NCBI GenBank assembly: GCA_963769605.1 | Contig: CAVYML010000009.1 | Coordinates: 124,001 to 188,000, forward strand | Source: Fen-1254 sp963769605 | Lineage (GTDB): Bacteria; Bacteroidota; Ignavibacteria; UBA10030 | Reading direction: 5' to 3' | DNA: 64,000 bases | Part shown: positions 1 through 8,489 of the stretch, in pieces | How the letters are laid out: the number at the start of each line of letters is the position of its first letter | Position numbering within the stretch: position 1 is the first letter of the stretch | Translations under genes and position numbers: made by a program | Notes under the pieces: model-generated | The model's database searches: none | Seen by the model: the letters and a program-made list of their open reading frames with translations, nothing else | Told to the model about the DNA's origin: nothing

Positions 1-265
1 TATCTTGATTACCGACTGGTTTCCAATTTTCGTCAAAATCGCTCAAAAAACCGCCATATTGGGAATCTACCGAGAGAGGATACCACGCTTTGAATTCTGC
101 ATCGAGCACATGCCGCATCTCACGAGCGAGAGAATCTTTCAATGCTTGCGTCTGTTCTTGATGGTTTTCAACTATTATATTTGTCGGGGACATTCCGGTT
201 AGCACACCGAAGAAGGCGGCAATGGAAATTAAGGTCAAGACAGTTCTTTGGTATACATTTTTCAT
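1..265 (-). CDS. AGE-family epimerase/isomerase, N-terminal part (cut by window edge)
   Basis: The minus strand reads without a stop from ATG at 265 to the window edge (88 codons). It starts with a lysine, a hydrophobic segment (about residues 8-25) and a Gly/Ser region, like a signal peptide. It then shows EFKAWYPLSVDSQYGGFLSD and a WKPVGNQD motif, which I recognise as the N-terminal signature of N-acylglucosamine 2-epimerase / cellobiose 2-epimerase relatives ((alpha/alpha)6-barrel sugar isomerases). The signal peptide suggests an exported form. Substrate cannot be told from this fragment; the catalytic histidines lie beyond the edge. Confidence 0.72.
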   Translation of the reverse strand, partial: MKNVYQRTVLTLISIAAFFGVLTGMSPTNIIVENHQEQTQALKDSLAREMRHVLDAEFKAWYPLSVDSQYGGFLSDFDENWKPVGNQD

Positions 266-483
266 ATAAGCCTCGTTGGAATAATGTTATAAGTCTAATC
301 TTAAATTAAGCTCGAACATAGAAATGAATATTACTTATTCTGATGCCAACAATCAAGAGTTTTTCTTTTGGTAAGTCCTGTTGGCAATAAATTAATTTCA
401 TGACAATTCTTACCATTCCCTACTTGAAAATCATTGCATGCAATGCTATTTTGTATGAACAAATCCAGTCAGGAGGAATCATC

Positions 484-1041
484 ATGGCATTGTCCAGCAT
501 CGACAAACAAACATTGTTGACGATTGCCCGAAGTTCCATCAAGGCTGCAATAGAGGGAGATTCCATTCCACCTCTCTTTTCTTTAACGCATGATCTCGAG
601 CGGCCTTCGGGGACTTTCGTAACATTGAAAATCGACGACGAACTGCGCGGATGCATCGGCTATATCGAACCTATCTTCCCTCTTGCTCAAGCCGTTCAGG
701 AAACAGCAATCAAAGCAGCGACAGAAGATCCCAGATTTATGCCGGTCTCACGGGATGAATTGGATTATATTCAAATTGAAATATCCGTCCTCTTTCCGCT
801 CGAGAAGGTGACCGACATCAACAACATCGAAATAGGGCAGCACGGTCTGGTGGTGGAGTCGGGAAGGAGAAAGGGATTGTTGCTCCCTCAAGTGGCAACC
901 GAATATGGCTGGACGCGGAAAGAATTCTTAAACCAGGCATCGCTCAAAGCAGGACTTCCAGAGAATGCGTGGCAGCAGCCCGAAACTCGCATTTCATGTT
1001 TTCGCGTGGAATTATTTTCCGAGAAAGACGAGCTTGTATGA
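484..1041 (+). CDS. amrA: AMMECR1-domain protein (AmmeMemoRadiSam system protein A)
   Basis: A 185-residue protein filled by one AMMECR1 domain; the family hallmark LRGCIG is at residues 54-59. Start: an upstream in-frame ATG exists at 400, but AGGAGG at 471-476 lies 7 nt before the ATG at 484, so 484 is chosen. The stop overlaps the start of the next gene (ATGA at 1038-1041), so the two are translationally coupled. Known of the family: AMMECR1 proteins occur with a Memo-like protein and a radical-SAM protein in the three-part AmmeMemoRadiSam system, whose chemistry is unresolved. The radical-SAM partner is not seen in this window. Confidence 0.9.
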   Translation: MALSSIDKQTLLTIARSSIKAAIEGDSIPPLFSLTHDLERPSGTFVTLKIDDELRGCIGYIEPIFPLAQAVQETAIKAATEDPRFMPVSRDELDYIQIEISVLFPLEKVTDINNIEIGQHGLVVESGRRKGLLLPQVATEYGWTRKEFLNQASLKAGLPENAWQQPETRISCFRVELFSEKDELV

Positions 1042-1877
1042 AAACAACAGGTGAAAAAATCCGACAGCCCGCCGTGGCGGGAACGTTTTATTCCGGTACC
1101 AAAGATGCACTGCGAAAAGAACTTGAAGCGATTTTTTCCTCCCTCACTGAAAGATCGGTCAACAGAAAAATTCACGGTATTATCGTTCCCCACGCCGGAT
1201 ATCTTTATTCCGGCACTACGGCTGCACATGCATATCGCCTCCTCCAGGGCACAACATACGACGCAGTGATCATTGCCGGACCAAGCCATCGAGAGTTTTT
1301 CGATAAGATTTCGATTTACCCGGGAGATGCTTTTTCCACTCCGCTGGGCACAGTACCGATTCAGCAGGAATTGCGTGAAGAACTCCTTCATTTTTCCACA
1401 GAGTTTATCGATTCGGCTATAGGACACAGAACGGAACATTCCATCGAGGTTCAGATTCCCTTCCTGCAAACCGTTCTGAGAAATACTCCCATCGTTCCAA
1501 TCGTCATCGGCAACCAATCGGCTTTCTTATGCACTCTTCTGGGAAAAGCCTTTGCACAGATCGGCAAAGGGCGCAATCTTCTTTTCGTAGCAAGCAGCGA
1601 TCTTTCACATTATCATCCGTACGAGGAGGCAGTGGCATTGGACAAGCATGTTCTCGACTCTGTGGAAACGTTCGATCCCGACCTCTGGATGTCAAAATTC
1701 GAAGCCGAAGAACTGGAGGCATGCGGAGGCGGACCGATAGCTGCCGTGATGAGCGCCTCCAAGCAACTCGGTGCCACAAAAGCCGAGATTCTCCATTATT
1801 GTAATTCCGGCGACACTTCCGGGGATATTTCCGGCGTTGTCGGATATCTCGCTGCAGCTTTCATTCAGGAGAAGTAA
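1038..1877 (+). CDS. amrB: Memo-like protein (AmmeMemoRadiSam system protein B)
   Basis: A 279-residue Memo/MEMO1 family protein, related in fold to extradiol dioxygenases. Family positions are visible: PHAGYLYSG (His52), the EHSIEVQ segment, SSDLSHY and CGGGPI. These supply the metal-binding histidines and the cysteine typical of the family. The start at 1038 overlaps the stop of the AMMECR1 gene; a longer in-frame ORF begins at 969 but would overlap that gene by 73 nt and is less likely. The A-B gene pair is conserved in many bacteria and archaea. The enzymatic role is not established. Confidence 0.9.
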   Translation: MKTTGEKIRQPAVAGTFYSGTKDALRKELEAIFSSLTERSVNRKIHGIIVPHAGYLYSGTTAAHAYRLLQGTTYDAVIIAGPSHREFFDKISIYPGDAFSTPLGTVPIQQELREELLHFSTEFIDSAIGHRTEHSIEVQIPFLQTVLRNTPIVPIVIGNQSAFLCTLLGKAFAQIGKGRNLLFVASSDLSHYHPYEEAVALDKHVLDSVETFDPDLWMSKFEAEELEACGGGPIAAVMSASKQLGATKAEILHYCNSGDTSGDISGVVGYLAAAFIQEK

Positions 1878-2774
1878 GTGCCGCGCACCCATCACAGCAT
1901 TCCGGTCAGCATCATTGGAGCAGGAAAGGTCGGAAGCACGCTCACACTCCTTCTCCACCGGGCAGGCTATTCTGTTGTTTCGGTGATCAGCAAAAACAAA
2001 AAGTCCGCTAAACATCTTGCAAGTTTAGTGCAATGCAAGGTTTTTTCCGATTCTCTTTCCGCTCTTTCCCCTGAAACGCGCTTTCTTCTCTTAACTTCTC
2101 CGGAGGAAACGTTGACGGAATTGGTCCGAAAACTTGATGCGATTTCGCATATACAGTATCGCGGTCTTTTTTGCGCCCATGTTTCCGGGAGCGAAACAAG
2201 CGATTTGTTTCTGCCTTTAAAGAAGCGTGGAGCGGTCCCGTTTTCTCTTCATCCGATACAAACCTTTCCCAAACATCTTTCACTCGCAGAGCAAGTTACA
2301 AAAATGCCCGGTATTACATACGGATTCGAAGGCCCGCGGGCAGCTCTCCCTTTCGCACGACGCATCGTAAGGAATCTTCAAGGATCAATAATCGTCATTC
2401 CAAAAGAGGAAAAAATTTTGTATCATATTGCATGCGTGTTTGCATCGAATTATCCGCTTGTGATGCTCGGTGCCGCCGAAGAGCTCTTTTTATCTCTCCA
2501 TCAGAAAGTTCGACGGCAACACATGCAACCGCTTGTCCAGGCCAGCATTGAAAACGCTTTTCACTTAGGCAGCATGCAGGCATTGACGGGACCGGTCGTT
2601 CGGGGAAGTCTTGACACGATTCGCAGTCATATCCGAACCCTGAAAAAAACAAATCCGCACATCGTCGAAGTATATCGGCAGAGCGGATTGCTTGCGGCAC
2701 AATTGGCGTACAAAAGCGGAAGACTTACTTCGCGCCGCTGCAAGACGATCGAAAATATCTTCCGAAACGCATAG
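1878..2774 (+). CDS. Rossmann-fold and DUF2520 domain protein
   Basis: A 298-residue protein with an N-terminal NAD(P)-binding Rossmann motif (IIGAGKVGSTL, residues 12-22), a serine-rich middle with a VSGSE turn and an HPIQTFP segment, and a helical C-terminal domain of the DUF2520 type. This architecture resembles F420/NADP-dependent and 6-phosphogluconate-dehydrogenase-like reductases, but the substrate is unknown. The start is GTG at 1878, directly after the stop of the Memo gene (TAA at 1875-1877). It therefore belongs to the same transcript as the AMMECR1-Memo pair. Confidence 0.82.
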   Translation: MPRTHHSIPVSIIGAGKVGSTLTLLLHRAGYSVVSVISKNKKSAKHLASLVQCKVFSDSLSALSPETRFLLLTSPEETLTELVRKLDAISHIQYRGLFCAHVSGSETSDLFLPLKKRGAVPFSLHPIQTFPKHLSLAEQVTKMPGITYGFEGPRAALPFARRIVRNLQGSIIVIPKEEKILYHIACVFASNYPLVMLGAAEELFLSLHQKVRRQHMQPLVQASIENAFHLGSMQALTGPVVRGSLDTIRSHIRTLKKTNPHIVEVYRQSGLLAAQLAYKSGRLTSRRCKTIENIFRNA

Positions 2775-2793
2775 CAAGAGATATGAGGAAACG

Positions 2794-3858
2794 ATGAAAG
2801 CTCTGATAGCCAGCGGCGGACACGGAACGCGGCTCCGTCCCCTGACCCATACGCGGAACAAACATCTTCTGCCAATTGCCAACAAACCTATTCTCTATTA
2901 TGCCATTGAAGCGGCAGTGGAGGCCGGCATCAAAGAGATCGGCATCGTTCATAATGCCGATAATACAGAGGTACAGGATTATATCGGCGACGGTTCGCGA
3001 TGGAAAGTCAAGATCACGTATATTCCTCAGCTCACACCCGGCGGGCTCGCACAGGTCGTTCAACTTGCGGAAGATTTTATCGGCAGGGAAAAATTCGTTT
3101 TCTATCTCGGCGATAATATGCTGGTCGGAGGAATTAAACGATTTATCGACGAGTTCGAGAAAAGCGGCTGCAATTGCTTCCTGACACTTTCTAAAGTAAA
3201 AGATCCGGAGCGTTTCGGCGTTCCTGAAATTCAGAACGGAATGATTGTCCGTGTTGAGGAAAAACCAAAACATCCGAAAACCAATTATGCGGTTGCAGGA
3301 ATTTATCTCTACGACCATCATATTTTTGAAGCCGTTAAAGCGATCAAACCGAGTGCACGGGGCGAATTAGAAATTTCCGATGCGCATACTTACCTGATTG
3401 AAAATGGATTCAAGGTCGGTTATACAGAAATTACCGGCTGGTGGAAGGACACCGGAAAGCCTACGGATTTATTAGAAGCAAACCGGTTGATTCTGGACAG
3501 CTTCATACAGAGGATTGACGGCGAAATCGATCAGCATTCCGATATAGCCGGACGTGTTGTTATCGAAGCCGGTGCAAAGATCATCAACAGCAAAATCCGC
3601 GGCCCCGTTGTTATCGGCAAGAACTGTATCATCGAAAACAGCTATATCGGGCCGTATACATCCATCGGCGACCGGACAGAAATCGCCGGCAGCGAAATAG
3701 AATACAGCATCGTCCTGCGGGATTGCAAGATACTTAACGTCGGCATACGCATCGAAGGCAGCATCCTCGGCAACGACGTGGAAATCGTTCAAGGACAAAC
3801 CAGGCCCCGCGTTCACCGCTTTATGATCGGCGACCAAAGCAGGATTGAAGTAGTCTAA
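2794..3858 (+). CDS. Glucose-1-phosphate thymidylyltransferase-like nucleotidyltransferase, long form
   Basis: A 354-residue sugar-phosphate nucleotidyltransferase. The N-terminus carries the nucleotide-binding loop ASGGHGTRLRPLT with the following lysine in NKHLLPIANKP, then GDNM and the GWWKDTGKP motif. The C-terminal about 100 residues are left-handed beta-helix (hexapeptide) repeats rich in I-G-N-C-I. Length and C-terminal helix fit the long RmlA/StrD type that makes dTDP-glucose. ATG at 2794 follows a GAGG. It is 19 nt after the DUF2520 gene. Nucleotide preference (dTTP or UTP) is inferred from family resemblance only. Confidence 0.85.
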   Translation: MKALIASGGHGTRLRPLTHTRNKHLLPIANKPILYYAIEAAVEAGIKEIGIVHNADNTEVQDYIGDGSRWKVKITYIPQLTPGGLAQVVQLAEDFIGREKFVFYLGDNMLVGGIKRFIDEFEKSGCNCFLTLSKVKDPERFGVPEIQNGMIVRVEEKPKHPKTNYAVAGIYLYDHHIFEAVKAIKPSARGELEISDAHTYLIENGFKVGYTEITGWWKDTGKPTDLLEANRLILDSFIQRIDGEIDQHSDIAGRVVIEAGAKIINSKIRGPVVIGKNCIIENSYIGPYTSIGDRTEIAGSEIEYSIVLRDCKILNVGIRIEGSILGNDVEIVQGQTRPRVHRFMIGDQSRIEVV

Positions 3859-3860
3859 AA

Positions 3861-3979
3861 AGAATTAAGAATTAAGAATTCAGAATTAAGAATATAGAAT
3901 ATTGCCAATTTACAATTGACAATTGACAATTTTAAATCATTTACAATTAACCATTGACCATTTACCATTTACCATTGAC
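3861..3979. repeat. Degenerate heptanucleotide array between the nucleotidyltransferase gene and glyS
   Basis: Seventeen consecutive 7-nt units fill nearly the whole gap. Read in one phase from 3861 they are AGAATTA-like (six units), then TGACAAT/TTACAAT-like, then CATTTAC/CATTGAC-like. The unit sequence changes but the 7-nt phase never slips. The array stops 4 nt before the glyS ATG, so it also occupies the place of a ribosome binding site. Confidence 0.85.
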
Positions 3980-3983
3980 TAAT

Positions 3984-5453
3984 ATGAACACGGATCAAAC
4001 TAAACTCATGGATAAAATTGTGTCGCTTGCAAAGCGGCGCGGATTTGTTTTTCAATCGAGCGAAATCTACGGCGGGTTGAATGGCTGCTGGGATTACGGC
4101 CCTCTCGGCGTGGAAATGCTGAACAACGTCAAGCGCGAATGGTGGAAGAGCATGACCTACCGCGAGAACGTTGAAGGGATCGATGCGTCTATCCTTATGC
4201 ACCCGCGTGTGTGGGAAGCTTCGGGGCATGTTGAGAACTTCACGGACCCGATGGTCGATTGCAAACAGTGCAAAGCACGGTACCGAATCGACGTTCTTTT
4301 TGATGAACTCTCGTTAAAAAAGAAAAAAGAGGCCTTGCGCGAAATCGATCCTCAAAAATTCGGCGGCCAGCAAAAAGACGAATTCATTGACGAAGAATTC
4401 ACAAAACTGACGGCAACGGATCAGGACGCTGCAAAGATCGTCCTTCTGCTTTCCTGTCCTGCATGCGGCAATAAAGGAACATTTACAGAAGCGCGGAAAT
4501 TCAATCTTATGTTCAAAACATTTGTCGGACCGGTTGAGGATTCTTCCGCCGTCGTGTATCTGCGTCCCGAAACCGCTCAAGGAATTTTTGTAAACTTTCT
4601 TAACGTCCAGACCGCATCGCGCCAAAAACTTCCATTCGGCATCGCACAGATCGGCAAAGCATTCCGGAATGAAATCAACACGAAAAACTTTCTTTTTCGC
4701 ACCCGCGAGTTCGAGCAAATGGAAATGCAGTTTTTTTGCAAACCCGGCAGCGACGACGCATATTTCGAGTACTGGCGCTCGGAACGCATGAAATGGTTTA
4801 TCGGCCTCGGAATGAAGAAAGAAAAACTCCAATGGCATCAGCATCCGAAGGACAAGCTTGCCCATTACGCAAAGGATGCGTACGATATCGAGTATTTGTT
4901 TCCCTTCGGCTGGGGAGAGATAGAAGGAGTGCACAACCGGACCAATTTCGACCTGTCGCGCCACGAACAATTTTCCGGTAAAACGATGAAATATTTCGAC
5001 GAAGAATCAAAGGAAAAATTCACGCCGTTCGTGATCGAAACATCGGCCGGGGCAAGCAGATCGTTTATGGCGTTCCTTGTCGATTCGTATCACGAAGAAG
5101 AAGCGCCGACTGCAGAAGGCACGGTGGAGACGCGTATTGTCATGAAATTGGATCCGAGATTAGCACCGACAAAAATAGCAGTCTTCCCGCTGGTCAATCG
5201 GGACGGTATGCCGGAATTTGCCCGCAAAGTAGAGGACGATCTGCGTCCATATTTCCGCGTCTTCTACGACGACAGCGGCGCTGTCGGCCGGCGGTACCGG
5301 CGTCAGGATGAGGTCGGCACTCCCTCCTGCATCACGATCGACTCACAAACTTTGCAAGATCAATCGGTCACCGTTCGTGATCGCGATACCATGATTCAGG
5401 AACGAATTCCTGCTTCCAAATTAAAAGAATATTTTGCGGCTAAATTCCTCTGA
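3984..5453 (+). CDS. glyS: Glycyl-tRNA synthetase, dimeric eukaryote-like type
   Basis: A class II aminoacyl-tRNA synthetase of 489 residues charging tRNA-Gly. It begins with RRGFVFQSSEIYGG and WDYGPLG, typical of the alpha2 form. An insertion carries two Cys pairs (CKQCKARY and CPACGNKG). Motif 2 is seen around FRNEIN and FRTREFEQME, motif 3 around SAGASRSFMAF, and a C-terminal anticodon-binding domain contains RRYRRQDEVGTP. The ATG at 3984 is chosen because the longer ORF start at 3954 lies inside the heptamer array and would code for it. No clear Shine-Dalgarno precedes it. Confidence 0.95.
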   Translation: MNTDQTKLMDKIVSLAKRRGFVFQSSEIYGGLNGCWDYGPLGVEMLNNVKREWWKSMTYRENVEGIDASILMHPRVWEASGHVENFTDPMVDCKQCKARYRIDVLFDELSLKKKKEALREIDPQKFGGQQKDEFIDEEFTKLTATDQDAAKIVLLLSCPACGNKGTFTEARKFNLMFKTFVGPVEDSSAVVYLRPETAQGIFVNFLNVQTASRQKLPFGIAQIGKAFRNEINTKNFLFRTREFEQMEMQFFCKPGSDDAYFEYWRSERMKWFIGLGMKKEKLQWHQHPKDKLAHYAKDAYDIEYLFPFGWGEIEGVHNRTNFDLSRHEQFSGKTMKYFDEESKEKFTPFVIETSAGASRSFMAFLVDSYHEEEAPTAEGTVETRIVMKLDPRLAPTKIAVFPLVNRDGMPEFARKVEDDLRPYFRVFYDDSGAVGRRYRRQDEVGTPSCITIDSQTLQDQSVTVRDRDTMIQERIPASKLKEYFAAKFL

Positions 5454-5491
5454 TCATACAGAATTCGAGTTTCCGCTTATGGTATAAACAT

Positions 5492-6670
5492 ATGAAACTT
5501 CTTGTCCGAAGCGCCGGAAGAACGTTCGTTCTTTTTGCGCTTCTTTTCTTCTTTTCACAGACTGCACGATGCCAGTGGCCGAACGATCCGGAGATCGATG
5601 CGCTCGTCCAGCAAGGCATCGACGAGATTTATAATTTTGATTTCGAAAAAGCAGAAACGCATTTTGCACGGGTCATCCAACTCAGACCCGATCACCCGGT
5701 CGGTTATTTTTTCAGGGCAATGATTCAATGGGAACGAATTTCCTGCAATTTCGACGACGAATCGCAGGACGATAATTTTTATGCTCAATTAGATTCAATC
5801 GAAGACATGTGCGATAAACTGTTGAAAATAAATTCAAATGACATCACTGCCATGTTTTTCAAAGGCGGCGCCGTGGGATTTGAAGGCAGGCTCCGCGCCA
5901 ACCGCGGTCATTGGCTCAAAGCAGCGAACGACGGGCTGGTAGCGCTTCCGCTCGTCCGGAAAGCATACGAGCTCCAACCGAACAACTACGACATTCTTCT
6001 CGGTATAGGAATTTACAACTATTATGCGGAAATCGTGCCCGACCGCTATCCCATTGTCAAACCGATGATGCTTTTCTTTCCCGGCGGAGACCGGAAAAAG
6101 GGCCTTGAGCAGCTGCGGCTTGCCTCGGAACATGCAAAATACGCGCGTATCGAAGCGTCCTATTTTCTCCTTCAGAATTATTTCATGTTCGAAAAGGATT
6201 ACAGCAAAGCCATGGATCTGGCGCGCAAACTTCATGAGCGATACCCGGGCAATTCGATTTTTTACCGGTATTATGGGCGCTGCCTCGTAAGCATAGGTCA
6301 TCTTGGAGAAGCCCGCGATATTTTTGCTGACATTTTAAAGCGCTACGAAAGTAAACAGTTCGGGTTCGATACATACGATGCGCGCGAAGCTTATTACTAT
6401 CTTGGCAAATACGAGTTCCTTGCGGGTCATCTCGACGATGCACTGCAGGATCTTTCACGCTGCGATGAACTGAGCAGAAAACTCGACAAAGACGGACCTT
6501 CCGGTTTTATGTCCCTTTCCAATCTTCTCATCGGGATGATCTACGATGAACGGGAGCAGCGGGATTATGCGGTTATGCAATATCAAAAGGTCCTCGACAT
6601 GAAAGATTACGAAGGCTCGCATCTGGAAGCGAAAAAATATATGGAAAAACCTTTCATCCGATCAAAATGA
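5492..6670 (+). CDS. Secreted tetratricopeptide-repeat protein
   Basis: A 392-residue protein with a signal peptide (a basic start, then FVLFALLFFFSQTARC, cleavage near residue 27) and helical TPR-like repeats. One TPR is clear near residues 40-75 (Y-F-KAE-FARVI-L-P); others follow around 180-215, 240-270 and 345-380. A tract near residues 165-200 (LLGIGIYNYYAEI, FFPGGDRKKG) is of a kind I have seen in hypothetical FCB proteins. Likely periplasmic scaffold; no enzymatic motif is visible. Its TGA overlaps the ATG of the transporter that follows. Confidence 0.75.
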   Translation: MKLLVRSAGRTFVLFALLFFFSQTARCQWPNDPEIDALVQQGIDEIYNFDFEKAETHFARVIQLRPDHPVGYFFRAMIQWERISCNFDDESQDDNFYAQLDSIEDMCDKLLKINSNDITAMFFKGGAVGFEGRLRANRGHWLKAANDGLVALPLVRKAYELQPNNYDILLGIGIYNYYAEIVPDRYPIVKPMMLFFPGGDRKKGLEQLRLASEHAKYARIEASYFLLQNYFMFEKDYSKAMDLARKLHERYPGNSIFYRYYGRCLVSIGHLGEARDIFADILKRYESKQFGFDTYDAREAYYYLGKYEFLAGHLDDALQDLSRCDELSRKLDKDGPSGFMSLSNLLIGMIYDEREQRDYAVMQYQKVLDMKDYEGSHLEAKKYMEKPFIRSK

Positions 6671-7412
6671 AAATACAAATCATCATCCTCGCACTGATCG
6701 CCTCGATTGCCGTTGTTCTGGGCGGCGCTCTTGTCGCATCGAAAAAAATTGGCCGATACGTTCGCAGGAAACCCTGCTTTCGCTCGGTGCGGGATTCATC
6801 CTGGCTCTTGTTTTTCTGAAACTCATTCCTGCAAGCATTCAGGCTCTCGGTGAAACAGCGTCCCTGTACGTTCTGCTCGGTTTTGCAACGATTCATTTCT
6901 TCGAGCACACGATTGTCAGTCATCTTCACTTCGGAGAGGAAACACACCATGATGCGATGATCACCCGTGCATCCGGACTTTCTGCGTTTTCCGGATTATT
7001 CATCCATTCTTTTTTTGACGGCCTTTCTATCTCTATAGGGCTTCAGTACAATTTTTATCTAGGAATACTGATTTTTTTTGCAATTCTTCTTCACAAATTT
7101 CCCGAAGGTCTCACCGTAGGATCGATTATGATGACAGCAGGATATTCGCGTAAGACGGTACTCTTTTCTGCGTGTGGCATTGGAGTTGCAACACTGTTTG
7201 GTGCAAGTTCCGTTTTTCTTTTGGAACATGTCGATGCGCGCATGGCAGGAATCGCTTTTGCTTTCTCTGCGGGAACGGTAGTATATGTCGGCGCGAGCGA
7301 TTTGATACCTGAAGTCAATACGTCGAAAAGCCGCTATCCCCCCCTGCTTGTTTTCGGCGGTATGCTCTTGTTCTACCTGAGTGAAAAATTGCTTGATATA
7401 ATCCTGCGGTAA
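6667..7412 (+). CDS. ZIP-family metal transporter, interrupted by a -1 frameshift
   Basis: Two reading frames together give a complete about 248-residue ZIP transporter. The first starts at ATG 6667 (ATGA overlap with the TPR gene) and runs to a stop soon after 6820. The second carries LSLGAGFILALVFLKLIP, a His-rich loop (EETHH), the transmembrane IV metal motif HSFFDG and the transmembrane V motif HKFPEG. The frames join at seven As (6742-6748): an eighth A, or a -1 slip, restores KKNWPIRSQ. Likely moves Zn2+ or another divalent metal across the inner membrane. The internal ATG at 6957 is too late to be the start. Confidence 0.8.
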
Positions 7413-7450
7413 TTCTTTACTATGCGGCGAGTCTGAAAAAACATAGAAAG

Positions 7451-8383
7451 CTAAAGGGTCATGCCGATCGTAAAATGATGCAGTCCACCGATAATACCGT
7501 ACGAATTGTACGAGTAATCGATCTGGTAGCCTTTGATCAGGAGTCCTGCGCCGAATGAAAATCCGGTGAATCCTGATTGCGAAGACGTTTGGAGATCTTG
7601 TTTTTGTTGATTGCTGTAGCCGCCGCGAAGAACAAGCGTGGGATTGATCGTAAATTCCGCTCCTAACGTGTATGCATTCAATCGTTTGAGGAACGTATCT
7701 TGATCCTCATTCAGCCGGTGAAAATTCAAACTCAGCAATACGGGAAGATGTTCAGGGTGCTCTGACACTCCGATCGTAATATCGAGCGGCAGTGGTTCCG
7801 ATACGCCGTCATACGAGGTCAATTGCTTCCCCAAATGAAGAATACTTGCTCCGAGCGTCATCCGGGCGGAAGGAATTTGATAGAGTACGCCCCCGCCGAG
7901 CGCGATGCCGGTTGAACGGTATTGTGCTATGCGGGAATAGATGTATTCGAGGTTTAAGCCGATTGATGTATGATCATCGACCGCGCTTCCCCATCCTCCG
8001 ACGACAGCCAGGTCACTGGCACCGAAATTTCCAGTTTCATTATCCAGTTCATCCGCAGTCGTGAAAGTCCCGTAATCGAAATACAACATGCCGAATCCTA
8101 TGGATCCGACCCCGTCGATGCTTCTTGCATAGGCGGCGCTTCCCGAACTGATATCGAGAAGATCCTTAAAGTAGCTGAAAGAAAGACGAGTGCTGGTTAT
8201 GGTTGATAGAGATGCAGGGTTATAAAAAAGGACATTGGGATCGTCCGTAATCGAAACAAAACTGCCGTTCATTGCTGCCGCGCGTGCGCTGATGTCGGTG
8301 CGGAGGAAATCGAAAACCCCTTGTTGACCGAACACGGCTGGTACGAAAAGAATGACTGCAAGAATAACTTTAACCGCTCTCAT
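7451..8383 (-). CDS. PorV/PorQ-family outer-membrane protein
   Basis: A 310-residue beta-barrel protein with a signal peptide (cleavage after VFGQ) and the family N-terminus FDFLRTDISARAAAMNGSF followed by DDPNVLFYNPASL. This is the signature of PorV/PorQ/UPF0164 proteins; the length and layout fit PorQ best. In Bacteroidota these outer-membrane proteins take part in type IX secretion and in handling of sorting-domain cargo. That agrees with the sorting domains at about 20.8 kb, although no other T9SS machinery gene is in this window. The alternating pattern and terminal F-T-I-G-M-T-L suggest the last strand of a barrel. Confidence 0.8.
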   Translation of the reverse strand: MRAVKVILAVILFVPAVFGQQGVFDFLRTDISARAAAMNGSFVSITDDPNVLFYNPASLSTITSTRLSFSYFKDLLDISSGSAAYARSIDGVGSIGFGMLYFDYGTFTTADELDNETGNFGASDLAVVGGWGSAVDDHTSIGLNLEYIYSRIAQYRSTGIALGGGVLYQIPSARMTLGASILHLGKQLTSYDGVSEPLPLDITIGVSEHPEHLPVLLSLNFHRLNEDQDTFLKRLNAYTLGAEFTINPTLVLRGGYSNQQKQDLQTSSQSGFTGFSFGAGLLIKGYQIDYSYNSYGIIGGLHHFTIGMTL

Positions 8384-8434
8384 ACATGGTCAATCTACCG
8401 AATAGGAGGCCGAAATTCAAGAACTAAATGAGCT

Positions 8435-8489
8435 GAAAGATGGTCTCCACCTGCGAGGTTGGAACCATCTAACGTGGAGACCATCTTTC
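8435..8489. repeat. Perfect 16-bp inverted repeat at the sdhB stop codon
   Basis: GAAAGATGGTCTCCAC (8435-8450) is matched exactly by its reverse complement at 8474-8489; the 23-nt loop contains a smaller GGTT-GG-AACC fold. The right arm overlaps the last bases of sdhB. It lies between two minus-strand genes and probably ends or protects the sdhCAB message. Its core (GATGG-CTCC) resembles the palindromes at 17662, 20677 and 44924. Confidence 0.8.

Noticed and set aside
2725..3321. A 198-codon minus-strand ORF over the nucleotidyltransferase gene
   Set aside because: It is the shadow of a well-conserved plus-strand gene; no ribosome site and no recognisable domain.
3861..3979. Possible CRISPR array
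   Set aside because: The period is 7 nt with no spacers; CRISPR repeats are 23-40 nt with unique spacers, and no cas gene is present in the window.
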